Part shown: positions 26,436 to 34,464 of the stretch, piece by piece
Layout: each line of letters opens with the position of its first letter
How positions within the stretch are numbered: position 1 is the first letter of the stretch
DNA from: an uncultured Clostridia bacterium
GTDB lineage: Bacteria; Bacillota; Clostridia; Christensenellales; Borkfalkiaceae
Assembly: GCA_934271065.1 (NCBI GenBank)
Contig: CAKQQQ010000005.1
Coordinates: forward strand, 84,379 to 148,378
Length of the DNA stretch: 64,000 nt
Reading direction: 5' to 3'
The notes under the pieces: generated by a model
Seen by the model: only the letters and a program-made list of their open reading frames with translations
What the model was told of the DNA's origin: nothing
Databases searched by the model: none
Made by a program: the position numbers and the translations under genes

Positions 26436-26713
26436 TAGCCGAGCGAGATTCGAACCCATCAAGCCTTAAAGCCGTCTTTTCTGCATATTTTTGCAAATTC
26501 TCGCTTGATGTATTGATATACACCTTCGTTCGCCTTTACAACAATCTGCTAAAAAATACGGCTTTAAGGTGCTACGCATTTTAACAGCGATAAATTTAGG
26601 AAAATCAAGGCAAACGAACGCAGTCATACTTGTCGTATTACAAGAGAGTTTAACGCCGATTTTACAAATTTTGCGCCGTTAAAACTTAATGGGGTTCGAA
26701 TCTCGCTCGGCTA
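26436..26713. repeat. Full copy of the ~280-bp dispersed element (type C ends)
   Basis: The termini are inverted: TAGCCGAGCGAGATTCGAAC at 26436 and its reverse complement ending at 26713. Inside, two hairpin systems can form. Arms around CTTAAAGCCGT / ACGGCTTTAAGG make the first; GATTTTACAAATTTTGC with its partner near 26582-26612 makes the second. The segment TTTGCAAATTCTCGCTTGAT is shared with the copies at 38799 and 56322. It lies between the divergent promoter region and the first gene of operon 1. Confidence 0.85.
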
Positions 26714-26763
26714 GCCGCAAGCGACTGCATTCAAATTCGGTCGCTTGTGTTTAACTTAATTGC

Positions 26764-26826
26764 ATTATAACCGAAAATAAATCAAATGTACATATATAAA
26801 ACTACATATTGCATTAACAAAACTAC
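26764..26826 (-). promoter_or_regulatory. Divergent control region: -10 box for operon 1 and paired regulator sites
   Basis: A minus-strand TATAAT (26764-26769) has no good -35 box, as is usual for activator-dependent promoters. Upstream of it lie two direct repeats AAAACTAC (26798-26805 and 26819-26826), 21 bp apart, or two helical turns. That spacing is typical for AraC-family half-sites. The araC-type gene reads away from the same region. Confidence 0.5.
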
Positions 26827-26835
26827 CGTATTCGG

Positions 26836-26864
26836 TTGACTTTTTACGGTATTTATTCTATACT
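26836..26864 (+). promoter_or_regulatory. Sigma-A-type promoter of the AraC-type gene
   Basis: TTGACT (26836-26841), a 17-nt spacer and TATACT (26859-26864), a near-consensus promoter. It excludes in-frame starts before about 26871. Confidence 0.75.
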
Positions 26865-26892
26865 TAAAAAAACTCGGAAGGGGCTTAACGTT

Positions 26893-27696
26893 ATGAAAAA
26901 AACCAATTATAAATCGAGCGCGCCGTCGTTAGATTTTTATTACAACCTAAATACGCTGACGTCGGAATGCACTTACGCGACGCATTGCCATAACGCGTAC
27001 GAGATCCTTTTTTTATTGTCCGGCACGGCAACCGTACTGACCGAAGGGCGAACCTATCCGATCAAAAAATACGACCTTGTCATTACTCGGCCTATGAGTT
27101 TTCACAGTATAGATATTTACGGCTCGCAAAAATACAGCCGGATAAATATTTTGGTAAATTCGAGTAAACGGTTGGTGCGGCTTCTTGACGCTCTCTCGCA
27201 GAAACTTGAAGTCGTCAACTGCGAAAATATTCCGACGATTATCGATTGCTTCAAAAAAACGGAAACCTACTACAAGCATTTCGCGACCGAAGATTTCAAC
27301 GTTTTATTGAATAATCTGCTCGTGGAAATATGCTATAATCTTCAAATGCGCGATACCGTTATCGAACAGGAATTTTCAACTTCGTCCAAGACGATAACCG
27401 ACGCCCTTGAATACATCAACGAAAATCTTTTCGACATTAAAGACGTAACGGACGTGTGCAGGCATTTATACGTTTCGGAAACTCATCTTTTCCGCTTGTT
27501 CAAACAAGAAATCAGAACGTCGCCCAAAAAATATATTACGACCAAACGCTTGCTTTACGCGCAGAGACTGCTTTCCGAAGGCGAAAAGCCCACCGCGATT
27601 TTCAATCGGTGCGGGTTTAACAATTACATTTCGTTTTATCAGCGTTATCTTGATTTTTTCGGCTACGCGCCGTCGGACGAGCCTATTAAACCCTGA
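26893..27696 (+). CDS. AraC-family transcriptional regulator
   Basis: A 267-aa regulator. The N-terminal half is a cupin-like sugar-sensing domain with THCHNAYEILFLLSG (about 28-42) and a downstream ITRPMSFHSIDI strand. The C-terminal ~100 residues form the double helix-turn-helix of the AraC family, with DVCRHLYVSETHLFRLFKQE (about 196-215) and the family-typical FNRCGFNNYISFYQRYLDFFG near the end. The ATG at 26893 is taken because the promoter at 26836-26864 lies in the frame extension upstream. It is transcribed away from operon 1 and ends 11 bp inside nagA of operon 2 (convergent). It probably activates operon 1, and perhaps operon 2, in response to an imported sugar. Confidence 0.88.
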   Translation: MKKTNYKSSAPSLDFYYNLNTLTSECTYATHCHNAYEILFLLSGTATVLTEGRTYPIKKYDLVITRPMSFHSIDIYGSQKYSRINILVNSSKRLVRLLDALSQKLEVVNCENIPTIIDCFKKTETYYKHFATEDFNVLLNNLLVEICYNLQMRDTVIEQEFSTSSKTITDALEYINENLFDIKDVTDVCRHLYVSETHLFRLFKQEIRTSPKKYITTKRLLYAQRLLSEGEKPTAIFNRCGFNNYISFYQRYLDFFGYAPSDEPIKP

Positions 27697-28834
27697 CCTT
27701 TTCCCCGCCCACGAAAACGCTTTTAACGTTTATATCTTCGTCGAAAACTATAACGTCGGCGTCTTTGCCGCGAGACAACTCGCCTTTATCGAGTTTAAGA
27801 ATTTCGGCGGGAACGCTCGTTACGGTTTTTACCGCCGACGCGACGTCGTAACCGCAATCTTTAACCAGAACCCTGACGAGTTTATCGGCAGTCGCAATGC
27901 TCCCTGCAAAAGCCGAACGGTCTTTAAGTTTACAAACGCCGTCTTCAACCATAAACGGAGTGCCGCTCATTACGCCCGTCTTTATATCGGTGTCGGCGAT
28001 TTCGAGACTGTCCGTAACCGCAACCACTTTGTCCATTCCTTTGATTTTTACGATCATTTCGATAAGTTCGGGCGGAAGATGTTTTCCGTCGGCGATGATT
28101 TCGACGTATAATTCGTCGCGCAAAAACGCGCTTTCGATAACGCCGAGAGACCGAAAACCGTGATCGCGCGTGACGGTTGACGTACAGGAATACAGATGCG
28201 TTATGAGATTACAGCCGTTATCTATCGCGGTTTTCATATCGTCGTACCGAGCGTCCGTATGCCCCGCCGAAGCGATTATTCCGTGAGAAGTCAGATACTT
28301 ACAAAAAGCCCCGTCGACGTCCTTTTCGGTCGCGTACGTCCAACGCGAAATAAATTCGCCGTATTTTTCTATCAGCCCTTTATAATCTTTTTCGATCGGC
28401 TCGGTTATAAAATCGGGGCATTGCGCCCCGCATTGCGCCGCCGAAAGGTACGGACCTTCCAGATGCGCGCCTAAAATATTGCTTTTTGAATTTTCGTCTT
28501 TCATCGCCGCCGCTATATTCGCGACGGCTTTTTTCATTATCGTAAAAGGCGCGGCGGAAACCGTCGGAACGATAGAAGTCGTTCCGTGCCGCAGATGAAC
28601 GTTCGCGCCGCGAACGACGTCTTCTTTCGTGCCGTTGACGAACGGAAAACCGCCGCCGCCGTGCGTATGAATATCTATAAACCCCGCCGACACGAATAAA
28701 TCGGTAAAATCGTACTTTTCGTCCGTCGTTTTCCGCTTTGCGGTTACGCAATCTATTTTTCCTTTGTCGATATAAACGTACCCGTCGAAAAGTCCGTCGG
28801 GGGTTATTATCCGATTGCTTTTAATTTCAATCAT
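27686..28834 (-). CDS. nagA: N-acetylglucosamine-6-phosphate deacetylase
   Basis: A 382-aa amidohydrolase that removes acetate from GlcNAc-6-phosphate, feeding NagB. The metal-binding HxH motif FIDIHTHGGGG is near residue 55. AHLEGPYLS near 125 supplies the ligand Glu. The later His residues (GHTDA and HLYS region, about 190-215) and the catalytic Asp in VTDSLE near 270 are present. The start ATG 28834 overlaps the TGA of nagB (ATGA); longer in-frame extensions are shadows of nagB. It is the last gene of operon 2. The 3' end overlaps the convergent AraC gene by 11 bp. Confidence 0.92.
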   Translation of the reverse strand: MIEIKSNRIITPDGLFDGYVYIDKGKIDCVTAKRKTTDEKYDFTDLFVSAGFIDIHTHGGGGFPFVNGTKEDVVRGANVHLRHGTTSIVPTVSAAPFTIMKKAVANIAAAMKDENSKSNILGAHLEGPYLSAAQCGAQCPDFITEPIEKDYKGLIEKYGEFISRWTYATEKDVDGAFCKYLTSHGIIASAGHTDARYDDMKTAIDNGCNLITHLYSCTSTVTRDHGFRSLGVIESAFLRDELYVEIIADGKHLPPELIEMIVKIKGMDKVVAVTDSLEIADTDIKTGVMSGTPFMVEDGVCKLKDRSAFAGSIATADKLVRVLVKDCGYDVASAVKTVTSVPAEILKLDKGELSRGKDADVIVFDEDINVKSVFVGGEKVRV

Positions 28835-29595
28835 AACAAACTCGCGCTGTCGGAATCGAGATACAATACCGCGTTTTCTTTCGTTCTCAGAATACTTGCC
28901 GGACAATGCTCGTCCACTTTGCCGTTTATTGTCTCGTATACGGCGCGAGCCTTCGTCTTCGCGGGGACAATACAAAACAGATACGGTGCGGCAACGAGCG
29001 CGGGAACGGTTAAAGTCATCGCGTGCGTCGGCACGGCGTTTATATTTTCAAAGCAACCGTCGTGCACCTGCTGACGGCGGCAGATTTCGTCGAGTTTAAC
29101 GGGCTTTACGAGTTTTTGGTCGTGAAAATCGGCAACGGGCGGATCGTTGAACGCGATATGTCCGTTTTCGCCTATACCCATTATCACTATATCGGCGGGG
29201 TTTTCCGACAACAACTTTCCGTATCTTCCGGCTTCCCTTTCGGGATTTTCGGCAGATATATCTATATAATTAACGCTTTTAAGCGGTACTAAACCGAAAA
29301 TATGCCTTTTAAGAAAGTTTCCGAACCCTTGCGGAGCGTTTTTATCGAGACCGATATATTCGTCCATATGATAAGCGTTAATTCTGTTCCATTCTATTTC
29401 TTTATCTTCCGTTAAAGCCTTCAAAACGTCGTTTTGAGACGGCGCGGCGGCAAAAATCACGTTTATTTCGCTTTTGCGGGACAATAAATCCTTAATTCTG
29501 TTTTTTATGTCCGTCGCCGCGTCTTTGCCCATCAACGCCCTGTTTTCGAATATTTTAACTTTCAGTTTATCCGCGAAAAAAGATTTAATCATCAT
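28831..29595 (-). CDS. nagB: Glucosamine-6-phosphate deaminase
   Basis: A 254-aa enzyme converting glucosamine-6-phosphate to fructose-6-phosphate and ammonia. The conserved blocks are visible: NAYHMDEYIGL (about 73-83), then the signature VIMGIGENGHIAFNDP (about 136-151) with the catalytic Asp/His/Glu region, and THAMTLTVPAL (about 190-200). Tandem ATGATG codons start the gene; the second (29592) has the better distance to AAAGGAG. The start overlaps the stop of the isomerase gene and the end overlaps nagA, so three products are translationally coupled. Confidence 0.92.
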   Translation of the reverse strand: MMIKSFFADKLKVKIFENRALMGKDAATDIKNRIKDLLSRKSEINVIFAAAPSQNDVLKALTEDKEIEWNRINAYHMDEYIGLDKNAPQGFGNFLKRHIFGLVPLKSVNYIDISAENPEREAGRYGKLLSENPADIVIMGIGENGHIAFNDPPVADFHDQKLVKPVKLDEICRRQQVHDGCFENINAVPTHAMTLTVPALVAAPYLFCIVPAKTKARAVYETINGKVDEHCPASILRTKENAVLYLDSDSASLL

Positions 29596-30440
29596 AACTC
29601 CTTTAATATTTTATAAAATTTTTCCACGTCGTCGTCGAACGCCGCCTGCGGCGTTTCGTATTTATACGGATTTTCAAAAGATTTTCCGACCAGCGCGTTA
29701 AGCCCCGCAAACGTCTGCAAATGCGGTTCGAGCGTAACGAACGCCTCTCTGCCGTCGCTACGAAAATCCCGTAAAATCTCTTTGATTTCCGCTTGTCCTT
29801 TGCCGACGGGAACTACCGCGCCCGCGTACAGCGCGTCTTTTATATGGAAGTACTCTATATGTTTTTTCAATAAGCGATAAGCGTCGGGAAAAGGTTTGTA
29901 CCCGTCTAAAACGAAGTTGCCCATATCGAACACGCATTTCAGTTTTCCGCCGAACGTTTCAAGCAAATCCAGACAGTTAGCGGGGCTTTCTCCGTAAATT
30001 CCGGCTTCGTTTTCGTGACAGAGCGTTAAACCGTATTTATCCGCCGCACCGATAAGTTTCCCCACGGCGTCTATAACGTTATCTCTGAACGTCTCCGCTT
30101 TCTGCCCTTTCGGAATATAAAAACTGAAAATTCTTACGTTTTTCGCGCTAAAATATTTCGCCGTTTCAAAAACGCGTTCGGCAAGATGCAAATGCTCCGC
30201 AATATCTCCGTCAATCGGGAATTTCCCTATCGGAGAACCTATCGCCGAGACCGACACGCCGTTTTTGTCGAAAGCGCGTTTTACGATATATTTATCGGTT
30301 TCGTTAAATTCGGAAACGTTTTTACCGTTACAACGCCTTAATTCGACGTATTTTATCCCGTATTTTTTCAACGCCGCGATCTGCAAATCCAAATCGTCGG
30401 AATATTCGTCGATAAAAGCCGATACTTTATATTCCGCCAT
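29592..30440 (-). CDS. Sugar phosphate isomerase/epimerase-like TIM-barrel protein
   Basis: A 282-aa protein of the xylose isomerase-like (AP endonuclease family 2) fold. Metal-binding residues are suggested by LCHENEAGIYG (about 142-152), CVFDMGNFVLDG (about 172-183), FHIKDA (about 200-205) and FVTLEPHL near 238. Members isomerise or epimerise ketoses, inososes or keto sugar acids. It lies between an oxidoreductase and nagB in operon 2, with a TAATG-type overlap to the upstream gene. The exact reaction is not predictable. Confidence 0.82.
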   Translation of the reverse strand: MAEYKVSAFIDEYSDDLDLQIAALKKYGIKYVELRRCNGKNVSEFNETDKYIVKRAFDKNGVSVSAIGSPIGKFPIDGDIAEHLHLAERVFETAKYFSAKNVRIFSFYIPKGQKAETFRDNVIDAVGKLIGAADKYGLTLCHENEAGIYGESPANCLDLLETFGGKLKCVFDMGNFVLDGYKPFPDAYRLLKKHIEYFHIKDALYAGAVVPVGKGQAEIKEILRDFRSDGREAFVTLEPHLQTFAGLNALVGKSFENPYKYETPQAAFDDDVEKFYKILKEL

Positions 30441-31318
30441 TATATCGAAATCTCCCTGACTTTTTCTTCGTTACCGCTGTCGAGCGAACGCTGAACGGCG
30501 TTCATAACGAAAACGGGCGCAATGAAATCTTTGAAATCGGCAACTTGTTTTTCTCCCGATAAAATCCGATAAAACTCGTCAAACTCTTCCTTAAAGCAAG
30601 GATTTGAACCGTTTACGGTAAAAACAGATCCTTTCACGTCGTTTTCGACTACCCGCATCGCGTAATAGCAATTATAACTCTCGTCAACGAACAGCCCTAT
30701 AACGTCGTATCTCTCGTAGCGGAATACGACCGTGAGTTTTTTGCCGTTCAGATAGGACTTGACGGACTTCGGATATCTTCCGAATATTTCGCCTACTATT
30801 TCAACAAGGTGTTGCGCGTAAAAAAACAATCCGCCGTTTACGTTATTGATACTCATCGGGCATCTTACGAAGCCGCTTATCGTTTCTCCGCCGATTTTAT
30901 TCTCGGCGTCGCTTTTCAATTCTTTTACGAACGCGTCGAATCTGCACGAAGATCCGCCCGTGATTTTAACGCTGTTTTTTATACACGCCCTTACAAATTC
31001 CAGCGCGTCCGATTCGCTTACGGTAATGGGTTTATCCATAAAAACGACCATATTTTTGCAAAGATACGGAAGCGCGTACTTCAAATGATTATCGCCGTGT
31101 CTTGCCGTTACCACGATGCCGTCTACCTTTCCCATGGCGTCGGAATAATCGTCAAGGACGGGAACGCCGTACTTTTCGGCAAGTTTTTCCGCAGCGCTTC
31201 TGTCGTGACTGTAAACGCCCGCGATTTCCACGTCGCCGTACGCCGGATCGTTTTTAATAAAGTTTATAAACGTGGCAGAATGTGAATTTTCGCATCCTAA
31301 AAATACTATTCTTTTCAT
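30440..31318 (-). CDS. Gfo/Idh/MocA family oxidoreductase
   Basis: A 292-aa protein with a Rossmann N-terminus (RIVFLGCENSHSATFINF) and the dehydrogenase motif VVFMDKPITVSESDA near residue 95. The first glycine-rich loop is atypical (GCENSHS rather than GxGxxG). The C-terminal domain is shorter than in typical members. It is in operon 2 and starts 11 bp after the preceding oxidoreductase gene. It probably oxidises or reduces a sugar or sugar acid with NAD(P). Confidence 0.8.
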   Translation of the reverse strand: MKRIVFLGCENSHSATFINFIKNDPAYGDVEIAGVYSHDRSAAEKLAEKYGVPVLDDYSDAMGKVDGIVVTARHGDNHLKYALPYLCKNMVVFMDKPITVSESDALEFVRACIKNSVKITGGSSCRFDAFVKELKSDAENKIGGETISGFVRCPMSINNVNGGLFFYAQHLVEIVGEIFGRYPKSVKSYLNGKKLTVVFRYERYDVIGLFVDESYNCYYAMRVVENDVKGSVFTVNGSNPCFKEEFDEFYRILSGEKQVADFKDFIAPVFVMNAVQRSLDSGNEEKVREISI

Positions 31319-31329
31319 AACATCACCTT

Positions 31330-32310
31330 TCAGATTTTAATTTCTTTTCCTTCCGATTCGTATAATTTAAGCAAAAGCGTAACAACCTTCTTCGCTTCGT
31401 TAAAATCTATATCGAATTTTTCGCCGTTTTTCAACGCCTTATAAAACTTGTCTATAAGAACGATATGCCCCGCGCCCCAGACTTCTTTGCCGAAAAGCGG
31501 AAGCCCGTCGCTTTTAGTTAAAAAGTTTCCGTTCAGTATTATATTGTCGTTCACGATAACCGCCGTATCTTTTGCCGAATGCAACATAATAGTTATAGGA
31601 AAACTCGTCGTTGCGGAGTTGGTGGCGTTTAAGATAAACCGCCCGCCGTTTTTAAGATTGAATATTCCTATCGCGCTCTCTTCCACGTCGATAACGCCCT
31701 TTAACGTGTCGCAGGAAGTATGCCCTATAACCGACGTAGGCATACCGCACAGCCATTGCAGCACGTCGAGAGTATGCAGAGCCTGATTGATAACCACCCC
31801 GCCGCCTTCGGTTTTTTTCTTTCCGCGCCAATCTTCGCTTTCATAATAAGCCTTATCGCGCTGCCAGCATAAATAACCGCTTGCCGCCGTTATTTCTTTA
31901 TCCTTAAAGTAATCTTTGATAAACAGTATCGATTCTTTATACCGATTTTGCTGACAAACTCCGAGTTGCGCCAAAGACCCGTTTACCGACCGTTCTATCC
32001 TGCTTAACTGCCCGAAGTCGATTGCCACGGGTTTTTCGCATAAAACGTTTATATTTCTGTCAAGCGCAAAACATATCATTTCGGCGTGCAGATAATGCGG
32101 CGTGCAGATATGCACCGCGTCTAAATTTTCACGCAAAAGCATTTCTTTATAGTCTTCATACGCCTTTGCGTTAAGCCCGAAGTCTCGGTTTGCAGACAAG
32201 CACCTGTCGATTTTTATATCGCAGAGCGCGGTTATGGTTTGTCCCGCTTTTAACAGAGCGGGGATATGAATACGGGCGATAGCGCCTATACCGATAATTC
32301 CTACTTTCAT
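31330..32310 (-). CDS. Gfo/Idh/MocA family oxidoreductase
   Basis: A 326-aa protein with a canonical nucleotide-binding loop VGIIGIGAIARIHIPALL (residues 2-19). The CEKPVAIDF motif near residue 95 carries the catalytic Lys, and GGGVVINQALHTLDVLQWL near residue 170 is the typical substrate-binding helix with His. Full length for the family. It is the second gene of operon 2, 12 bp after the SDR gene. Substrate unknown. Confidence 0.87.
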   Translation of the reverse strand: MKVGIIGIGAIARIHIPALLKAGQTITALCDIKIDRCLSANRDFGLNAKAYEDYKEMLLRENLDAVHICTPHYLHAEMICFALDRNINVLCEKPVAIDFGQLSRIERSVNGSLAQLGVCQQNRYKESILFIKDYFKDKEITAASGYLCWQRDKAYYESEDWRGKKKTEGGGVVINQALHTLDVLQWLCGMPTSVIGHTSCDTLKGVIDVEESAIGIFNLKNGGRFILNATNSATTSFPITIMLHSAKDTAVIVNDNIILNGNFLTKSDGLPLFGKEVWGAGHIVLIDKFYKALKNGEKFDIDFNEAKKVVTLLLKLYESEGKEIKI

Positions 32311-32322
32311 ATTCTCTCCGAA

Positions 32323-33153
32323 TTACACTCCGCCGTACGCCGAAAACCCGCCGTCGACGGGAATGACCGTGCCGGTGACGAAACCGCTGGCGGAGTCGTC
32401 TACAAGCCAGAACAAACAACCTATCAGATCGTCGATTTCGCCGAACTTGCGCATCGGCGTAGCCGCGAGAATTTTCTCCGTTCTCGCCGTGGGCTTGCCG
32501 TTTTCGTCAAACAAAAGCCCCCTGTTCTGGTTGGTTACGAAAAATCCCGGCGCGATCGCGTTGCAACGGATATTGCACGGCGCGAAATGCACCGCAAGCC
32601 ATTGCGTGAAGTTGCTTACGCCCGCTTTCGCCGCAGAGTACGCGGGGATCTTGGTAAGCGGACGGTACGCATTCATAGACGATACGTTTATTATGTTTCC
32701 GCCCGTCTTTACCATATCTTCCGCAAAGACCTGCGTCACTAAAAACGCCGAAGTTATATTAAGGTCGAAAACGAATTTAAGCCCGCTTTCTTCAAGCGCG
32801 AAAAAGTCCTTTACGCCCGTGGTATCGGGAAACATATACTCGTTGTCGCAGGTCGCTTTCGGATTGTTTCCGCCCGCGCCATTTATAAGCACGTCGATTT
32901 TACCGAAAGCGTTTTTAACCGTTCTATACGCTTCTTTTATGCTCTCTTTGTCAAGGCAGTTACAGCGTACGGCAAGCGCGTTTTCGCCTATTTCGCAGGC
33001 GATTTTTTCGGCGGCGTCGTAATTTATGTCGAGCAGCGCGACGTTCGCGCCCTGAGACGCGAGAGCCCTTGCGAACTCGCCGCAGATTATTCCGCCCGCG
33101 CCGGTAACGACAACCGTTTTCCCTTTTAAGTCTATTTTGAAAGGCAGTTTCAT
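32323..33153 (-). CDS. SDR oxidoreductase, probable D-mannonate/fructuronate oxidoreductase (UxuB-like)
   Basis: A 276-aa short-chain dehydrogenase. The cofactor motif is VVVTGAGGIICGEFARAL (about 15-32), and catalytic Ser and YxxxK are present, the latter in PAYSAAKAGVSNF. The stretch PGFFVTNQNRGLLFDENGKP with the C-terminal ASGFVTGTVIPVDGGFSAY is close to the Bacillus YjmF/UxuB group, which reduces fructuronate in hexuronate breakdown. It heads operon 2 behind a promoter at 33234-33262. The enzyme class is certain. The mannonate assignment is likely but needs the missing UxuA/KdgK partners, which are not in this window. Confidence 0.82.
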   Translation of the reverse strand: MKLPFKIDLKGKTVVVTGAGGIICGEFARALASQGANVALLDINYDAAEKIACEIGENALAVRCNCLDKESIKEAYRTVKNAFGKIDVLINGAGGNNPKATCDNEYMFPDTTGVKDFFALEESGLKFVFDLNITSAFLVTQVFAEDMVKTGGNIINVSSMNAYRPLTKIPAYSAAKAGVSNFTQWLAVHFAPCNIRCNAIAPGFFVTNQNRGLLFDENGKPTARTEKILAATPMRKFGEIDDLIGCLFWLVDDSASGFVTGTVIPVDGGFSAYGGV

Positions 33154-33233
33154 TCTCTACTCCCGTCAGGCGTTTCGTCGCGGCATAACGCCGAACATAC
33201 CCGCCGAACGTATCTTCAATGTTGTTTTTATTT

Positions 33234-33262
33234 ATTATATCATCGAAATTCGGATAAGTCTA
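33234..33262 (-). promoter_or_regulatory. Sigma-A-type promoter of operon 2
   Basis: On the minus strand, TAGACT (33257-33262), a 17-nt spacer and TATAAT (33234-33239). It lies about 80 bp before the SDR start codon. Confidence 0.55.
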
Positions 33263-33346
33263 TAAAGTTTCTTACCATAATAATTAAAAAAAATGCCCAC
33301 GTAACGGTTTTGCGGGTAGCGTTTCTTTTCTCGTTCGCGACGGGCG

Positions 33347-33385
33347 ATGCCAGACAAGAATAATACGAACCTTGCAAAAACGCCG
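33347..33385 (+). repeat. Remnant type A end of the dispersed element
   Basis: ATGCCAGACAAGAATAATAC (33347-33366) and the following GAACCTTGCAAAAACGCCG match the left end of the copy at 56322. The element stops abruptly in the stem of the sigG terminator, so only one terminus remains. Confidence 0.75.
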
Positions 33386-33419
33386 AGCGGTCGGGGATAT
33401 TTTCCCCGACCGCTCGGCG
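33381..33419 (-). terminator. Intrinsic terminator of sigG
   Basis: A perfect 17-bp stem (33381-33397 with 33403-33419). On the minus strand it is followed by GTTTTTG. The T-run is shared with the repeat remnant. Confidence 0.82.
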
Positions 33420-33475
33420 TTTAGTACGATACCTTACTTTTTAACGCTTTTCGGCGTTTAGTACGATACCTTGCT
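33415..33475 (-). repeat. Duplicated 3' end of sigG
   Basis: CGGCGTTTAGTACGATACCTT occurs at 33415 and again at 33452 (21 bases, written here as two overlapping 20-mers would be the same). The second copy encodes the last residues and stop of SigG; the first repeats them 37 bp downstream, between the stop and the terminator. Confidence 0.8.
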
Positions 33476-34234
33476 TTTTATGCTTTTCAAGGCGTTTTTT
33501 TCAAGCCGCGAGACCTGCGCTTGCGACAAACCTATTTCTTCGGATATTTCTGTCTGCGTCTTGCCTTCGTAATAGCGCATATACAGAATTTTTCTCTCGC
33601 GCTCGCAAAGCCCCGTAACCGCCGAGTCGAGCGCGACCTTTTCCGTCCACCGCTCGTCGGTGTTCTTTTCGTCGCTTATCCGATCCATAAGCAGCAACTC
33701 GTCGCCGTTTCCGTTATAAACGGTGTCGAACAGCGACACGGGGTCGGATATGGCGTCGAGCGCGTAAACGACTTCGCGTTCGGGTACGTCCATTCGCAGC
33801 GCGATCTCGGCGGTGGTGGCGACGACGTCCTTTTCGTTCTCTATCTCCGTACGCGTCTGCAAAACCCTGTACGCCGTATCGCGCACGCTTCGCGGAACGC
33901 GCAGTCCGTTGCTCGTTCTGCTTACGCGCTTCAATTCGCCTATTATCATCGGCACGGCGTAGGTGGAAAACCTTACCCCGACGGACAAATCGAAGTTGTC
34001 CACCGACTTGATAAGCCCTATCATTCCCGCCTGAAACAGATCGTCCGCCGCCGCCTTGCCCTTATCGAACCGTCTGACGAGCGACAGCACCAGCCGCGCG
34101 TTCGCGGTAATGAAAAACTCCCGCGCGCGCTCGTCTCCGCGCTTTATACGTTGCAACAACTCGTCGCTCTCTTTTGCCGATAATCGCCTTATAGCCGAAG
34201 TATCAAGCCCGCAAATCTCTACTCTGCCTTTCAT
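33458..34234 (-). CDS. sigG: Sporulation sigma factor SigG
   Basis: A 258-aa sigma-70 family factor that drives late forespore genes. The N-terminus GRVEICGLDTSAIRRLSAKE matches the SigG-specific VEICGVDTS start. Region 2 contains DDLFQAGMIGLIKSVDNFD, FSTYAVPMIIGELKR, the core-binding and -10-recognising part. Region 3 and region 4 end in SQAQVSRLEKNALKSIKSK, the helix-turn-helix for the -35 box. The ATG at 34234 has an AGGGGG site and begins at the conserved sequence, so a 7-residue upstream extension is rejected. It appears monocistronic here; in Bacillus it lies next to spoIIG, which is not seen. A sigma-G-like promoter is present at 34282-34307, consistent with autoregulation. Confidence 0.93.
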   Translation of the reverse strand: MKGRVEICGLDTSAIRRLSAKESDELLQRIKRGDERAREFFITANARLVLSLVRRFDKGKAAADDLFQAGMIGLIKSVDNFDLSVGVRFSTYAVPMIIGELKRVSRTSNGLRVPRSVRDTAYRVLQTRTEIENEKDVVATTAEIALRMDVPEREVVYALDAISDPVSLFDTVYNGNGDELLLMDRISDEKNTDERWTEKVALDSAVTGLCERERKILYMRYYEGKTQTEISEEIGLSQAQVSRLEKNALKSIKSKVSY

Positions 34235-34249
34235 TCGCGCCCCCTTTTG

Positions 34250-34307
34250 CCGCAATCCGCCGATTATACTGCGGATTGCGGTATAATCGGCGGCGCGGTA
34301 TGTATAC
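34250..34307 (-). promoter_or_regulatory. sigG leader with interlocked inverted repeats and sigma-G-like promoter
   Basis: Four perfect arms lie in the order A-B-A'-B': A 34250-34260 pairs with A' 34271-34281, and B 34257-34269 pairs with B' 34281-34293. The two hairpins exclude each other or form a pseudoknot. On the minus strand, GTATA (34303-34307), 14 nt and GATTATA (34282-34288) resemble the sigma-G consensus GMATR / CATHMTA, so B' overlaps the -10 box. Confidence 0.45.
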
Positions 34308-34408
34308 CGATAAATAAAGGTAACGCGCGACTATATACAGTATACTCCGTTACGGCGGAAAAAATTTACGAAATTTTGTCGGTACTTGAATTTTTTTGCC
34401 GTCAGGTC

Positions 34409-34438
34409 TTGACACGCGCGCCGGACAAGGCATATAAT
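34409..34438 (+). promoter_or_regulatory. Sigma-A-type promoter of cysK
   Basis: TTGACA (34409-34414), an 18-nt spacer and TATAAT (34433-34438): consensus hexamers. A GAAGGAG ribosome site follows before the ATG at 34465. Confidence 0.85.
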
Positions 34439-34464
34439 TACGGCGGACGAAGGAGCGTCCTTAT

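Noticed and set aside
26422..26523. N-terminal extension of the oxidoreductase gene (starting MYINTSSENL)
   Set aside because: The same translated stretch appears at 63478, because both are repeat sequence; the ATG at 26421 has a ribosome site and starts the conserved fold.
26689..26713. tRNA-like 3' end (GGTTCGAATCTCGCTCGGCTA resembles T-loop and acceptor)
   Set aside because: The T-stem does not pair beyond three bases, and no anticodon or D arm is present; it is the terminus of the dispersed element.
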